A DNA stretch of 64,000 nucleotides from Sphingobium sp052327305 (GTDB lineage Bacteria; Pseudomonadota; Alphaproteobacteria; Sphingomonadales; Sphingomonadaceae), in assembly GCF_052327305.1 (NCBI RefSeq), contig NZ_CP182486.1, positions 2,232,001 to 2,296,000 on the forward strand, read 5' to 3'. The notes below the pieces were generated by a model, which did not search any database, was not told where the DNA came from, and saw nothing but the letters and a program-made list of their open reading frames with translations. A program made the position numbers and the translations under genes. This document shows, piece after piece, positions 17,971 to 26,021 of this stretch (positions are counted from its first letter, which is position 1; every line of letters starts with the position of its first letter).

Positions 17971-19305
17971 ATGCAACCCCTTCCCCCCACACCCTCATTC
18001 CCATGGCTCGATGCCGCGATCGTGCTCGCCCTGGTGGCCTTCAACGGCGTCTTCGCCATGTCGGAGCTTGCGATCGTTTCCTCGCGCAAACCGCGGCTTC
18101 AGGCGATGGTGAAGGCGGGGAAGCGCGGTGCGCGTGCCGCACTCGATCTCGCATCCGATCCCGGACGGTTCCTTTCGACCGTACAGATCGGCATTACGGG
18201 CATCGGCGTTCTTTCCGGTGCCTATTCTGGCGAGAAGCTGGGTGGCCCTCTGGGGCAGATCATCGCGGGCTATGGAATCGAGCGCAATCTCGCGGAGAAT
18301 ATCGGCTTCGCCATTGCGATCATTCTGACGACTTACCTCTCCCTCATCATCGGTGAACTTGTTCCCAAGCAATATGCGCTGCGCAATCCCGAGCCGATTG
18401 CCGCGCTCGTTGCCGCGCCGATGAACTGGCTCTCGCGGTTGACCGCGCCGCTTGTCTGGCTGCTCGAAGGCTCCAGTGCAGTGATGTTCAAGCTGTTCGG
18501 CGTTAAACCCGCCTCGGCGGACCATGTCACGGCGGAGGAATTGCATCTCATCGTGGCGGAGGCGAGCAAGTCGGGCATCATCGAGGAGAGCGAGCGAGCG
18601 ATCATTTCCGGCGTCGTGCGCCTCGCGGATCGTCCGGTGCGTGAAGTGATGACACCGCGCACCAGTGTCGACTGGATCAACGTCTCCGCCTCTCCGGAGG
18701 AGTTGCAGGCCGCGCTCCTCGCCACGCCCCGCACTCGCATGCCAGTGGCCGAGGGCGACGTGGAAAACATCATTGGTATCGTGCAGGCGCGCGATGTTAT
18801 GACCGTCCTGATGCGCGGCGATCCCATCGATCTGCGCGCGATCATGCGACCGGTTTCCATCGTGCCGGATCAGGTGGATGCCATGGACGCGCTGGAAGTG
18901 CTGCGTGTCGCGGAAGTGCCGATGCTGATGGTCCATGACGAATATGGCCATTTCGAGGGTCTGGTTACGCCAACCGACCTGCTCGCCGCGATCACCGGCG
19001 ACTTCCAGTCCGATCAGGATCCGGGCGACGAGCCGTTGCTGGTGGAACGCGAAGACGGATCGCTGCTCGTGTCCGGCCAGATGCCGATGGACAGCCTTGC
19101 CGAGCGCCTGTCGATCGACCTTCCCGATGACCGGGACTATGCCACGGTGGCCGGCTTCGCGCTCTACACGATGCGCCGTCTGCCAGAGACGGGCGACCTC
19201 TTCGAAGATCAGGGCTGGCGCTTCGAGATCGTGGACATGGATGGCCGCAAGATCGACAAACTGCTGGTGTCCGAGGTGGAAAGCCAAAGCGCGACGTCCG
19301 GGTGA
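17971..19305 (+). CDS. CNNM/CorC (HlyC)-type hemolysin-family membrane protein
   Basis: A 444-residue inner-membrane protein. The N-terminal DUF21 (CNNM) domain has about four membrane helices (first around DAAIVLALVAFNGVFAMSELA, interrupted here at residue level). A CBS pair follows (REVMTPRTSVDWI and DALEVLRVAEVPMLMV), then a C-terminal CorC/HlyC domain (MDSLAERLSIDLPDDRDYATVAGF). The family is linked to Mg2+/Co2+ homeostasis; the hemolysin name is historical. ATG 17971 follows AAAAGGG and starts just before the first helix; the open frame upstream is not conserved-looking. It is convergent with a GNAT gene, with one base between the stops. Confidence 0.92.
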   Translation: MQPLPPTPSFPWLDAAIVLALVAFNGVFAMSELAIVSSRKPRLQAMVKAGKRGARAALDLASDPGRFLSTVQIGITGIGVLSGAYSGEKLGGPLGQIIAGYGIERNLAENIGFAIAIILTTYLSLIIGELVPKQYALRNPEPIAALVAAPMNWLSRLTAPLVWLLEGSSAVMFKLFGVKPASADHVTAEELHLIVAEASKSGIIEESERAIISGVVRLADRPVREVMTPRTSVDWINVSASPEELQAALLATPRTRMPVAEGDVENIIGIVQARDVMTVLMRGDPIDLRAIMRPVSIVPDQVDAMDALEVLRVAEVPMLMVHDEYGHFEGLVTPTDLLAAITGDFQSDQDPGDEPLLVEREDGSLLVSGQMPMDSLAERLSIDLPDDRDYATVAGFALYTMRRLPETGDLFEDQGWRFEIVDMDGRKIDKLLVSEVESQSATSG

Positions 19306-19306
19306 C

Positions 19307-19768
19307 CTAGATCAGGTTCAACTCTAGAAACTGGTTGAACGCTGATTTCTTATAGTCGCCAAACGCCTCCGCATCCGTAAAGCCGCGCCTCCGATAGAGG
19401 GTCAGTGCCGGATCGAAGGCCGGGCCGCTGCCGGTTTCAAGTGCAAGACGAGTAACGCCCATATTGCGCGCCTCCTCGATCAGATGATCGAGCAGCGCCT
19501 GAGCGACCCCTCGTCGCAGAAAGTCCGGATGCGTGCGCATCGACTTGATCTCACCCAGCGCCCCGTCAAGGCGACGCAGCGCGACCATGCCGGCAAGCCG
19601 ACCGTCGATGCAGGCGCCCCATAGTGTGAGGGCGGGATCGGCATAGCCAGCGAGATCGACGGCGAAGACAGCGTCGGGCGGCGAATGGGCATGCATTCCC
19701 GCGAGGTGACGCGTGATGAGGGCGGCGACCTCCGCTTCATGCGCGGAAATCGGGGCGATGGAAATCAC
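19307..19768 (-). CDS. GNAT family N-acetyltransferase
   Basis: A 153-residue GNAT enzyme. The acetyl-CoA-binding segment is clear: IKSMRTHPDFLRRGVAQALL (about residues 74-93), followed by RLALETGSGPAFDPALTLYRRRGF, the usual last strand and helix. The pattern resembles the YsnE-type group. The substrate is unknown. It lies downstream of the helix-hairpin-helix gene on the same strand, 27 bases after its stop, so it may be read with that operon. Confidence 0.87.
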   Translation of the reverse strand: MISIAPISAHEAEVAALITRHLAGMHAHSPPDAVFAVDLAGYADPALTLWGACIDGRLAGMVALRRLDGALGEIKSMRTHPDFLRRGVAQALLDHLIEEARNMGVTRLALETGSGPAFDPALTLYRRRGFTDAEAFGDYKKSAFNQFLELNLI

Positions 19769-19795
19769 GGCGTCGCCCTTCGCCTGTTGTTGGGC

Positions 19796-20377
19796 CTATT
19801 GCTGGCCATAGCGTTCCCAGAAGGTCGCCATGTCGCCGGCGGCGAGCAGGCGCGCCTGCGCGGGCCAGTCGTCTCGAACGATGCGGCCCCGAAATACGCC
19901 AAGATGCGAATCGATCCGCTCGATGTCCTCCGGGCTCCAGTTGGCGATCTGATCGAAGCGCGAGATGCCCAGACTGCTGAGCAGAGTGTTGAGCTGCGGG
20001 CCGATCCCATTGATGATCGTGAGATCGTCCGGCGTATCATGGATGGGCCGGGGCGCAGTGATGTGCCGAGCAAAAGGAGCGGGCTCCTCTTCCGCAAGCG
20101 GCGGGGCCGGGTCAGAATCGAAGGGCAACGGGGAAACCAGCAGCATGGGGGCTTCCTCCTGCAGCTCCGCCTCGTCGGATGCTGAACTATCCGGTTCTGC
20201 GACCGCAGGCGGGACGAAAGTCACTAACGCGCCGCTGTGGCGAAGCCCGTCCTGCGGCCAGACGATGGGCTCATCCAGCGCGGAGCCGCGAGAGCCCCAG
20301 ACCCGCCACGCCGTCGCCAGCCCGATGAGAAAGGCAAGGAGCAGGCAGATCCAGTAATAGCCGATCAGCGCGAGCAT
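19796..20377 (-). CDS. Membrane-anchored helix-hairpin-helix protein
   Basis: A 193-residue protein with one N-terminal membrane helix (about residues 3-24, followed by WRVWGSRG, which predicts the rest is cytoplasmic). A low-complexity acidic and Pro/Ala-rich linker follows. The C-terminal domain (about residues 118-193) has the pattern LTIINGIGPQLNTLLSSLGI then FRGRIVRDDW, as in COG3743, 'predicted 5' DNA nuclease flap endonuclease-1-like'. The hairpin GIGPQL is a typical DNA-backbone-binding loop. No catalytic acidic cluster is visible, so binding is more likely than cleavage. It is the last gene of an operon with an OmpA-like protein and a 33-residue protein. Confidence 0.82.
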   Translation of the reverse strand: MLALIGYYWICLLLAFLIGLATAWRVWGSRGSALDEPIVWPQDGLRHSGALVTFVPPAVAEPDSSASDEAELQEEAPMLLVSPLPFDSDPAPPLAEEEPAPFARHITAPRPIHDTPDDLTIINGIGPQLNTLLSSLGISRFDQIANWSPEDIERIDSHLGVFRGRIVRDDWPAQARLLAAGDMATFWERYGQQ

Positions 20378-20413
20378 CGCGTCATTCTCCTCCGGCCGGT
20401 TCGTGCTGTGCGA

Positions 20414-20515
20414 TCATTTGACGCCACGCCTTTTCCAGATGGCAGCGCCGACCAGCAGCCCGAGCCCGAATGTGAGAAGGTGGATGAAGAGCGTCTCAAG
20501 CAGCAGCGGCATCAT
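20414..20515 (-). CDS. 33-residue single-span membrane microprotein
   Basis: A very short frame of 33 residues: MMPLLLETLF, then a hydrophobic glycine-containing span (IHLLTFGLGLLVGAAI), ending WKRRGVK. The basic tail predicts a cytoplasmic C-terminus. Its ATG (20515-20513) overlaps the TGA of the upstream OmpA-like gene as ATGA, the arrangement used for translational coupling throughout this window. It sits between two membrane-anchored proteins of one operon. I do not recognise a family. Support is the coupling, the coherent transmembrane design and the codon use; it is short enough that chance cannot be excluded. Confidence 0.65.
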   Translation of the reverse strand: MMPLLLETLFIHLLTFGLGLLVGAAIWKRRGVK

Positions 20516-21213
20516 GAGGCTCCCTTGACGAGCGTGAAGGTGACCCGCCGATTGGCGGGGTCCAGTTGGCCATGGCCTTGCAGGGGAGCGCTGGCGCTAT
20601 AGCCCTTCGTGACCACGGCGTTTGCCGGCGCACCCTGAGCGACAAGATCGTCCCGAACGCGTTTGGCACGTTCCTGCGCTATCTCGCGATTAACGCCTTC
20701 TCTACCGGCGCCGCTGCTATGACCGGCGACTTCGATGATGAGACCCGGACATTGCTTGAGTGCCGCCGCGACATCCCGGATGATCCGGCGCGACTGTGGG
20801 TTGAGCCAGGCGCTGCCCGATCGAAAGCTGAGTGCGCGCCCGTCAACGGCCCTGTCGATGCTCTTCTGGCACGTCGCGACATCAGCCGTTTCCGCTGCGG
20901 GCGCGGCCTGCGCGTCTGGCGCCGCGCTTTCGCTCCAGCGGGCGCTGGATATCCCCGGCACGGTGCGCAGGATTTCGGATGCCATGTTCCTCTTCGGGCT
21001 CGCCGCCGTGCCACTGAGCATTGCCACGCGGGAAAGCGGCTGCGTCTGGAAATCGACCGAAACGTCCGGGAGGCCACCGGTGGCAAGCGTAATGGCGGCG
21101 CGCTCGCGCAGATCCTGCACGAACGCTGCGCCATATCCGAGCGGGCCGTGCGCGACCCACCCGAGCAGCATCGCGGCGCCGGCCCCGATCGCAATCCTTG
21201 CCGCATCATTCAT
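20512..21213 (-). CDS. Inner-membrane-anchored OmpA-like protein
   Basis: A 233-residue protein. One N-terminal hydrophobic segment (about residues 6-30) is preceded by a basic residue, predicting a periplasmic C-terminus. A BON-like stretch follows (VDFQTQPLSRVAMLSGTA), then a variable linker. The OmpA domain (about residues 118-230) begins after a Cys with LSFRSGSAWLNPQS and includes EVAGHSSGAGREGVNREIAQERAKRV, the NX2LSX2R-like peptidoglycan-binding helix with Ile-Ala in place of Leu-Ser. It is the first gene of the three-gene operon running to 19796. Confidence 0.83.
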   Translation of the reverse strand: MNDAARIAIGAGAAMLLGWVAHGPLGYGAAFVQDLRERAAITLATGGLPDVSVDFQTQPLSRVAMLSGTAASPKRNMASEILRTVPGISSARWSESAAPDAQAAPAAETADVATCQKSIDRAVDGRALSFRSGSAWLNPQSRRIIRDVAAALKQCPGLIIEVAGHSSGAGREGVNREIAQERAKRVRDDLVAQGAPANAVVTKGYSASAPLQGHGQLDPANRRVTFTLVKGAS

Positions 21214-21321
21214 GAAGGTGCCCCGGTCCCCCCGTTCAGAACCAGAGTGATGCCTAACAGCCGGCTTAACAACGGGAAAGTGGTGGATTTCCCGCGCGTT
21301 TCGTTTCGGGACTGCGGCGCG

Positions 21322-22605
21322 CTATGTTTGCGGATCGGCCCGCGCGATCTCGCGCCAGCCGATGTCACGGCGGCAGAAACCGCCATCGAAATCGACCCGG
21401 TCCAGCAGGGCATAGGCTTCGTCTCGCGCCGCGCCGATCGTCGGGCCGGTCGCGGTCACGTTGAGCACGCGGCCGCCCGATGCGACGAGCGCGCCATCGC
21501 GTAGCGCGGTGCCGGCATGGAAAATCATCGCGCCCGGCACATTGTCTGTTTCCGGCAAGGTGATAGGCGCCCCCGGCTCCACTTTGCCCGGATAGCCTTT
21601 CGCCGCCATCACGACGGTCAGCGCGGTCTCCGGCGCGAGGCGGGGCGGCGTGCGCCCGGCCAGCTTGCCGGTGGCGACGGCTTCCAGCAGATCGACCAGA
21701 TCGTCCTCCAGCCGCATCATCAGCACCTGACATTCCGGATCACCGAAGCGGCAATTATATTCGATGAGCTGCGGCCCGTCCGCCGTCAGCATCAGGCCCG
21801 CGTAGAGGACGCCGGAATAAGGCGTGCCCCGTGCGGCCATGGCGTTCACGGTCGGCCGAACGATGCGCGCCATCGCTTCTTCTTCCAACTCCGGCGTGAG
21901 GACCGGCGCCGGGCTATAGGCGCCCATGCCGCCGGTGTTCGGCCCAGTGTCGCCTTCGCCCACGCGCTTATGATCCTGCGCTGAGCCGAAGGGAACGACA
22001 CTCACCCCGTCCGTCAGCGCGAAGAAACTGGCCTCCTCGCCCGTGAGGAATTGTTCGAGGACAACCTCCGCGCCTGCCGCGCCAAATCCGCCGCCGAACA
22101 TGTCTTCGATGGCGGCGCGCGCCTCTGCATCCGTTTCGGCAATGACGACACCCTTACCCGCTGCCAGACCGTCCGCCTTGATGACGACGGGAAGGCCGAA
22201 GCCGGGCAGGGCAGAGAGCGCCTGCGCGGCACTGGTGCAACGCAGGAAACCGGCGGTCGGGATATTCGCTTCGACACACAGGTCTTTGGTGTAACCCTTC
22301 GAGCCTTCAAGCTGCGCGGCGGCAGCAGACGGCCCGAACACGGCGAAGCCGGCGGAGCGCAGCGAATCGGCCAGACCATCGACCAGAGGCGCTTCCGGGC
22401 CGATGACGACCAGACCTATGGCCTTACTGCGGCAAAACTGGATGACCGCGTCACGATTGCGCGCATCGATATCGACCAGCGTCGCATGGGCGGCTATGCC
22501 CGGATTGCCCGGCGCGGCATAAAGCGCGTCGCAGCGCGGTGATTGCGCGAGCTTCCACGCGAGGGCATGTTCACGGCCTCCGCTGCCCAGCAAAAGGATA
22601 TTCAT
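21322..22605 (-). CDS. purD: Phosphoribosylamine-glycine ligase
   Basis: A 427-residue ATP-grasp enzyme that joins glycine to 5-phosphoribosylamine in de novo purine synthesis. The N-terminal GSGGREHALAWKL loop, the GPEAPLVDGLADSLR segment, the ATP-grasp region (PVVIKADGLAAGKGVVIAE) and the metal-binding stretch EYNCRFGDPE are all present. Length is standard. ATG is at 22605-22603 with GGGAG eight bases upstream; the open frame continues to 22773 inside xseA but without similarity. The start codon shares the CATG tetranucleotide with the divergent xseA start. Confidence 0.96.
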   Translation of the reverse strand: MNILLLGSGGREHALAWKLAQSPRCDALYAAPGNPGIAAHATLVDIDARNRDAVIQFCRSKAIGLVVIGPEAPLVDGLADSLRSAGFAVFGPSAAAAQLEGSKGYTKDLCVEANIPTAGFLRCTSAAQALSALPGFGLPVVIKADGLAAGKGVVIAETDAEARAAIEDMFGGGFGAAGAEVVLEQFLTGEEASFFALTDGVSVVPFGSAQDHKRVGEGDTGPNTGGMGAYSPAPVLTPELEEEAMARIVRPTVNAMAARGTPYSGVLYAGLMLTADGPQLIEYNCRFGDPECQVLMMRLEDDLVDLLEAVATGKLAGRTPPRLAPETALTVVMAAKGYPGKVEPGAPITLPETDNVPGAMIFHAGTALRDGALVASGGRVLNVTATGPTIGAARDEAYALLDRVDFDGGFCRRDIGWREIARADPQT

Positions 22606-24067
22606 GGTCGAGACTCCCGCCCGGTTCGATGCGTCCGGCCGCCTGCTAGCGCAGAGCCCGGAAGGGGACAATCTCGCGCCGCTCTCCATCACCGAGATTT
22701 CCGGCATGTTAAAGCGCATGGTGGAAGACCGCTTCGGCCATGTTCGGCTGCGCGGGGAGATTTCCGGCTTCAAGCGTGCCGCCTCGGGCCATGTCTATCT
22801 GGCTCTCAAGGATGAAAACGCGGTGATCGACGGCGTGATGTGGAAGGGGGGGGCGCAGCGCCTTGCCTTCGCGCCGCAGGACGGGATAGAGGTGGTCGTC
22901 TCGGGCAAGGTCACGACCTATCCGGGCCGCTCGAAATATCAGATCGTCATCGAGACAATGGAGCTGGCCGGTGAAGGCGCGCTCATGCAGCTTTTCGAAC
23001 GGCTGAAGGCGCAGCTTGCCGCCGAGGGGCTCTTCGATCCGGCGAAGCGACGGCCTATTCCGCTGTTGCCGAGGGTTATCGGCGTGGTCACGTCCCCAAC
23101 CGGCGCGGTGATCCGGGATATTCTCCACCGCCTTGCTGATCGCTGCCCTTCGCGTGTTCTCGTCTGGCCCGTGCTTGTGCAGGGGGAGGGCGCAGCTGCG
23201 CAGGTCGCGGCAGCGGTGCGCGGCTTCGGTGCGCTGGCTCCTGGCGCCGCCGTGCCAAGACCCGATCTCATCATCGTGGCGCGGGGTGGCGGATCGATTG
23301 AGGATCTGTGGGCTTTCAACGAGGAAGCTGTGGTACGCGCCGTTGCGGCCTCGCCCATTCCGGTCATTTCCGCCGTGGGCCACGAGACTGACACGACTTT
23401 GTGTGACTTTGCGGCGGACCTGCGCGCTCCCACGCCCACCGCCGCCGCTGAAATGGCCGTGCCTGTGCGTGTGGAGCTGCTTGCCGGTCTGGCCGAACTG
23501 GGCGCGCGGACCCAGCGTTGCGTTCACCGCCGGCTCGATCTCGCGCGCGAACGGCTGGAGGTGCAGCGACGTCTGCTGCCCCGGCCGGAAACGCTGCTCG
23601 AACCTCAGCGCCAGCGTGTCGATGATCTGGGCGAACGCCTGCGGCGCGGACTGTCGCTTCGCGTGGCTCATGCCAGGCGCGATCTGGCGGATGCAGGCGG
23701 CGCGCTGCGGCCGGCGCTTCTGCATCGACGGCAAGAGCGGGCGCGTCATCAGCTTGAGGTCGTGCGCCTGACGCCTGTGTTGCTGGAACGTCGCTTCAAG
23801 GATGCGTCCGATCGCCTCACCGCGCTGAGCAGAGTTGCCCAGTCGCTTGACCCGACCCGGCCGATGCGGCTGGGGTTCGCGCTCGTGACCGGGCCGGAGG
23901 GCGGGCTGCTTCGTTCCAGCGCAGCAGCGAGGGCGGCGGGGCGGGTGATGCTGTCATTCGAGGATGGCTCCGTGCCTGCGACGGTGGATGGCGCTCCGCC
24001 GCCCCGCGCGCCTCGGTCTGCGAAGCCCGACCAGTCCGGCGGCGGGCAGCACGATCTTTTCGGCTGA
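22604..24067 (+). CDS. xseA: Exodeoxyribonuclease VII large subunit
   Basis: A 487-residue large subunit of exonuclease VII, which digests single-stranded DNA with XseB. The N-terminal OB-fold (GHVRLRGEISGFKRAASGHVYLALKD) is followed by the catalytic domain with GVVTSPTGAVIRDIL, ARGGGSIEDLWAFNEE and ISAVGHETD, then a long Arg-rich coiled-coil region and a Gly/Pro-rich tail ending HDLFG. The ATG at 22604 has AAGGA five bases upstream; its first two bases are also start-codon bases of divergent purD. It is probably co-transcribed with the M23 peptidase gene. Confidence 0.95.
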   Translation: MVETPARFDASGRLLAQSPEGDNLAPLSITEISGMLKRMVEDRFGHVRLRGEISGFKRAASGHVYLALKDENAVIDGVMWKGGAQRLAFAPQDGIEVVVSGKVTTYPGRSKYQIVIETMELAGEGALMQLFERLKAQLAAEGLFDPAKRRPIPLLPRVIGVVTSPTGAVIRDILHRLADRCPSRVLVWPVLVQGEGAAAQVAAAVRGFGALAPGAAVPRPDLIIVARGGGSIEDLWAFNEEAVVRAVAASPIPVISAVGHETDTTLCDFAADLRAPTPTAAAEMAVPVRVELLAGLAELGARTQRCVHRRLDLARERLEVQRRLLPRPETLLEPQRQRVDDLGERLRRGLSLRVAHARRDLADAGGALRPALLHRRQERARHQLEVVRLTPVLLERRFKDASDRLTALSRVAQSLDPTRPMRLGFALVTGPEGGLLRSSAAARAAGRVMLSFEDGSVPATVDGAPPPRAPRSAKPDQSGGGQHDLFG

Positions 24068-24133
24068 TCGAGCCGTTTCATTTCCGCGATGCGTCGTCTT
24101 GCGAGAGGGGCCGGACTTGACCATTCTGCTGCG

Positions 24134-25069
24134 ATGATCCGGCGCTTTCGACCTCTCGCCCGCTGCCCGCGCGCGGCGCTCGTCGTCCTGTTTCTTCCCG
24201 CTGCCTGTGTTCCGGCGACAGCGCCGACGATCCCGCACCCCAGCCGCCCCACCACTCCCGCCGTTGAGGCAAGTCCACCTGGCGCCCTCGACAGTGCGGA
24301 TGCCGGGCGGCCCGAGGCGCTGGAATTGACCGGCGTGCCTCGTCAGGGTGGCGTGCTGCTCGGCCGGTTGCCGCGCGGTGCCCGGACGCTGACGCTCGAC
24401 GGTGAAGACGTGGCCTATGACGGCGAAGGGCGCTTCATCATCGCCTTTGACCGAGACGCGGGCGAGAAAGCGGACCTGGAGCTGCGTTTCGCGGATGGCC
24501 ATACGGCGCGGCGGACGCTCAGCGTGGCGCCCGGCGAATGGCGTATCGAGCGCGTAAATGCCAATCCCACTGGTGGCGCGGCGACAAGCGAGGAATTCCA
24601 GGCGCGGCGGGCGGGCGAACTCGAGCAGATCGCGGCGGCGCGCGCGAAGGCGAACCAGAGCGACGGCTGGCGGCAGCGCTTCATCTGGCCGGTCAGCGGC
24701 CGCATCTCCGGGGTTTTCGGCTCCCAGCGCGTTTATCGCGGTCAGCCGGGCAGCTATCATAGCGGCCTTGATATCGCGGGAGGCGCGGGGACCGTCTATG
24801 TGGCGCCGGCAGATGGGGTAGTGACATTGGCGGTCATGACGCCCTTCACGCTAGAGGGAAATCTGCTGATGATCGACCACGGCATGGGGCTGAACAGCGC
24901 GTTCCTTCATTCGGAGCAATTGCTGGTGAAGGCGGGGGATGTGGTGCGGCAGGGCCAGCCGCTGGGGATTATCGGCGCGACCGGGCGCGTGAGCGGCCCT
25001 CATCTGCACTGGAGCATGAAGTGGAACGCGGCCCGGATCGATCCTCTGCCTCTGCTGCCGCCCCGGTGA
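24134..25069 (+). CDS. M23 (LytM-type) metallopeptidase
   Basis: A 311-residue cell-wall endopeptidase candidate. With the start at 24134, a basic n-region and hydrophobic core end in LPAAC, an imperfect lipobox (Pro at -3), so it may be a lipoprotein or a cleaved periplasmic protein. A linker and a predicted beta domain precede the LytM domain. The zinc ligands are visible: H209 and D213 in HSGLD, and the HLH pair at 290-292. All are present, so activity on peptidoglycan cross-links is plausible. An upstream ATG at 24089 is in frame but would give an unusually long n-region. It follows xseA by 66 bases. Confidence 0.88.
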   Translation: MIRRFRPLARCPRAALVVLFLPAACVPATAPTIPHPSRPTTPAVEASPPGALDSADAGRPEALELTGVPRQGGVLLGRLPRGARTLTLDGEDVAYDGEGRFIIAFDRDAGEKADLELRFADGHTARRTLSVAPGEWRIERVNANPTGGAATSEEFQARRAGELEQIAAARAKANQSDGWRQRFIWPVSGRISGVFGSQRVYRGQPGSYHSGLDIAGGAGTVYVAPADGVVTLAVMTPFTLEGNLLMIDHGMGLNSAFLHSEQLLVKAGDVVRQGQPLGIIGATGRVSGPHLHWSMKWNAARIDPLPLLPPR

Positions 25070-25087
25070 AGCGCGTCGAGCGATCTG

Positions 25088-25615
25088 TCAGTTGATGCGT
25101 CGCACGCGAAAGGCGCGACCGCTCGCTATCTTGGCGATGAAGCTACCCATTGCCGCACGGCGGATCGTGATCGTCTCACCGGCTTTGGGGTCGCGGCCAA
25201 TGACTGGCTCGGTCGATACCCATTGCGCGCCATCCTCAAGCACGAAGGCCCATTTGCCCTGATCCAACGCTCGCGCTGACCCGAGTGTCGCTTCGATGTC
25301 CGTGAGTTGGTTGGCCTGCTCATCCTTATTGCCGCCGCCGAGAAGGGGCAGCGCCCAGATATTCAGTCCGAAAAGGGATCGACGCGTTTTTTGCGTCGAC
25401 TCTCGATCGAGAATGACAATGTCCGTCTTCGCCGCAGCCTCAGCCAGCGCTGCGACCTGCGTGTCATAGCAGGCAAGCCTCTCTTCCTTGTCGGCGAGCG
25501 CGCGGCAATCGATGAGCCGACTGAATGCAGGCGGCAGCGCGTTTGCAGCCGCTGCGGGTAAGCTCGATGCTGCCGCCGCGAGCATCACAACAGGGATGGC
25601 TAATCTGTAACCCAT
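25088..25615 (-). CDS. Exported protein of unknown function
   Basis: A 175-residue protein with a signal peptide (MGYRLAIPVVMLAAAASSLPAAAA). The mature part has a Cys pair in the pattern LIDCRALADKEERLACYD, seen in several periplasmic 'RLACYD' proteins, followed by a strand-rich C-terminal half (WAFVLEDGAQWVSTEPV, GETITIRRAAMGSFIAKI) that resembles an SH3- or OB-like fold. I cannot assign a function. The start ATG 25615 has GGAAGAG upstream. It is convergent with the M23 gene, 18 bases apart. Confidence 0.78.
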   Translation of the reverse strand: MGYRLAIPVVMLAAAASSLPAAAANALPPAFSRLIDCRALADKEERLACYDTQVAALAEAAAKTDIVILDRESTQKTRRSLFGLNIWALPLLGGGNKDEQANQLTDIEATLGSARALDQGKWAFVLEDGAQWVSTEPVIGRDPKAGETITIRRAAMGSFIAKIASGRAFRVRRIN

Positions 25616-26021
25616 TTTTTGCTCTTCCGGGAGAATTGGATCGAACTATGCGTTGATAACCAACAGTTGATGTAAAGCAATACTCTGTAGTAATACGGAA
25701 ACAAACTGTAACAATAAAACAAAGATGCAAACTTTTCCGGATTACGTGAGTAGATCATGTGTCCACGTGAAATTCTAGGAAACAAAGTTATATATTACGT
25801 TACGTATTGCTTATAAAATCGCCCTGTTCATGTGGCATAAATGTCGCAAATACTTCGCAAAACACGATTCTCGTCTCTCATATCCTTTACACAAATGTGA
25901 CGCCCGCGCAGTTTGCACCGCAGCACGGCGGGGGTGTACAGCGTGCCGCGTACCGCCCTTGCGCGTTCGGGTGACGAGACAATCGTCGCCGTTCATCACT
26001 CCAGAGCAAGGGACTGGATCT
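25616..26021. promoter_or_regulatory. AT-rich upstream region of the TonB receptor
   Basis: About 400 bases without a gene, between divergent starts. The part from 25640 to 25880 is clearly lower in GC than the rest of the window, with poly-A/T tracts (around 25695-25730) and TA-rich steps (25790-25815), as expected for a promoter and regulator-binding region. The open frame from 25830 that joins the receptor lacks a signal peptide and is Cys/Arg-rich, so it is taken as leader. I see no recognisable riboswitch or Fur box. Confidence 0.5.

Noticed and set aside
25830..26021. N-terminal extension of the TonB receptor
   Set aside because: It would place 64 Cys/Arg-rich residues before a perfect signal peptide; the GTG at 26022 has its own AAGGG site.
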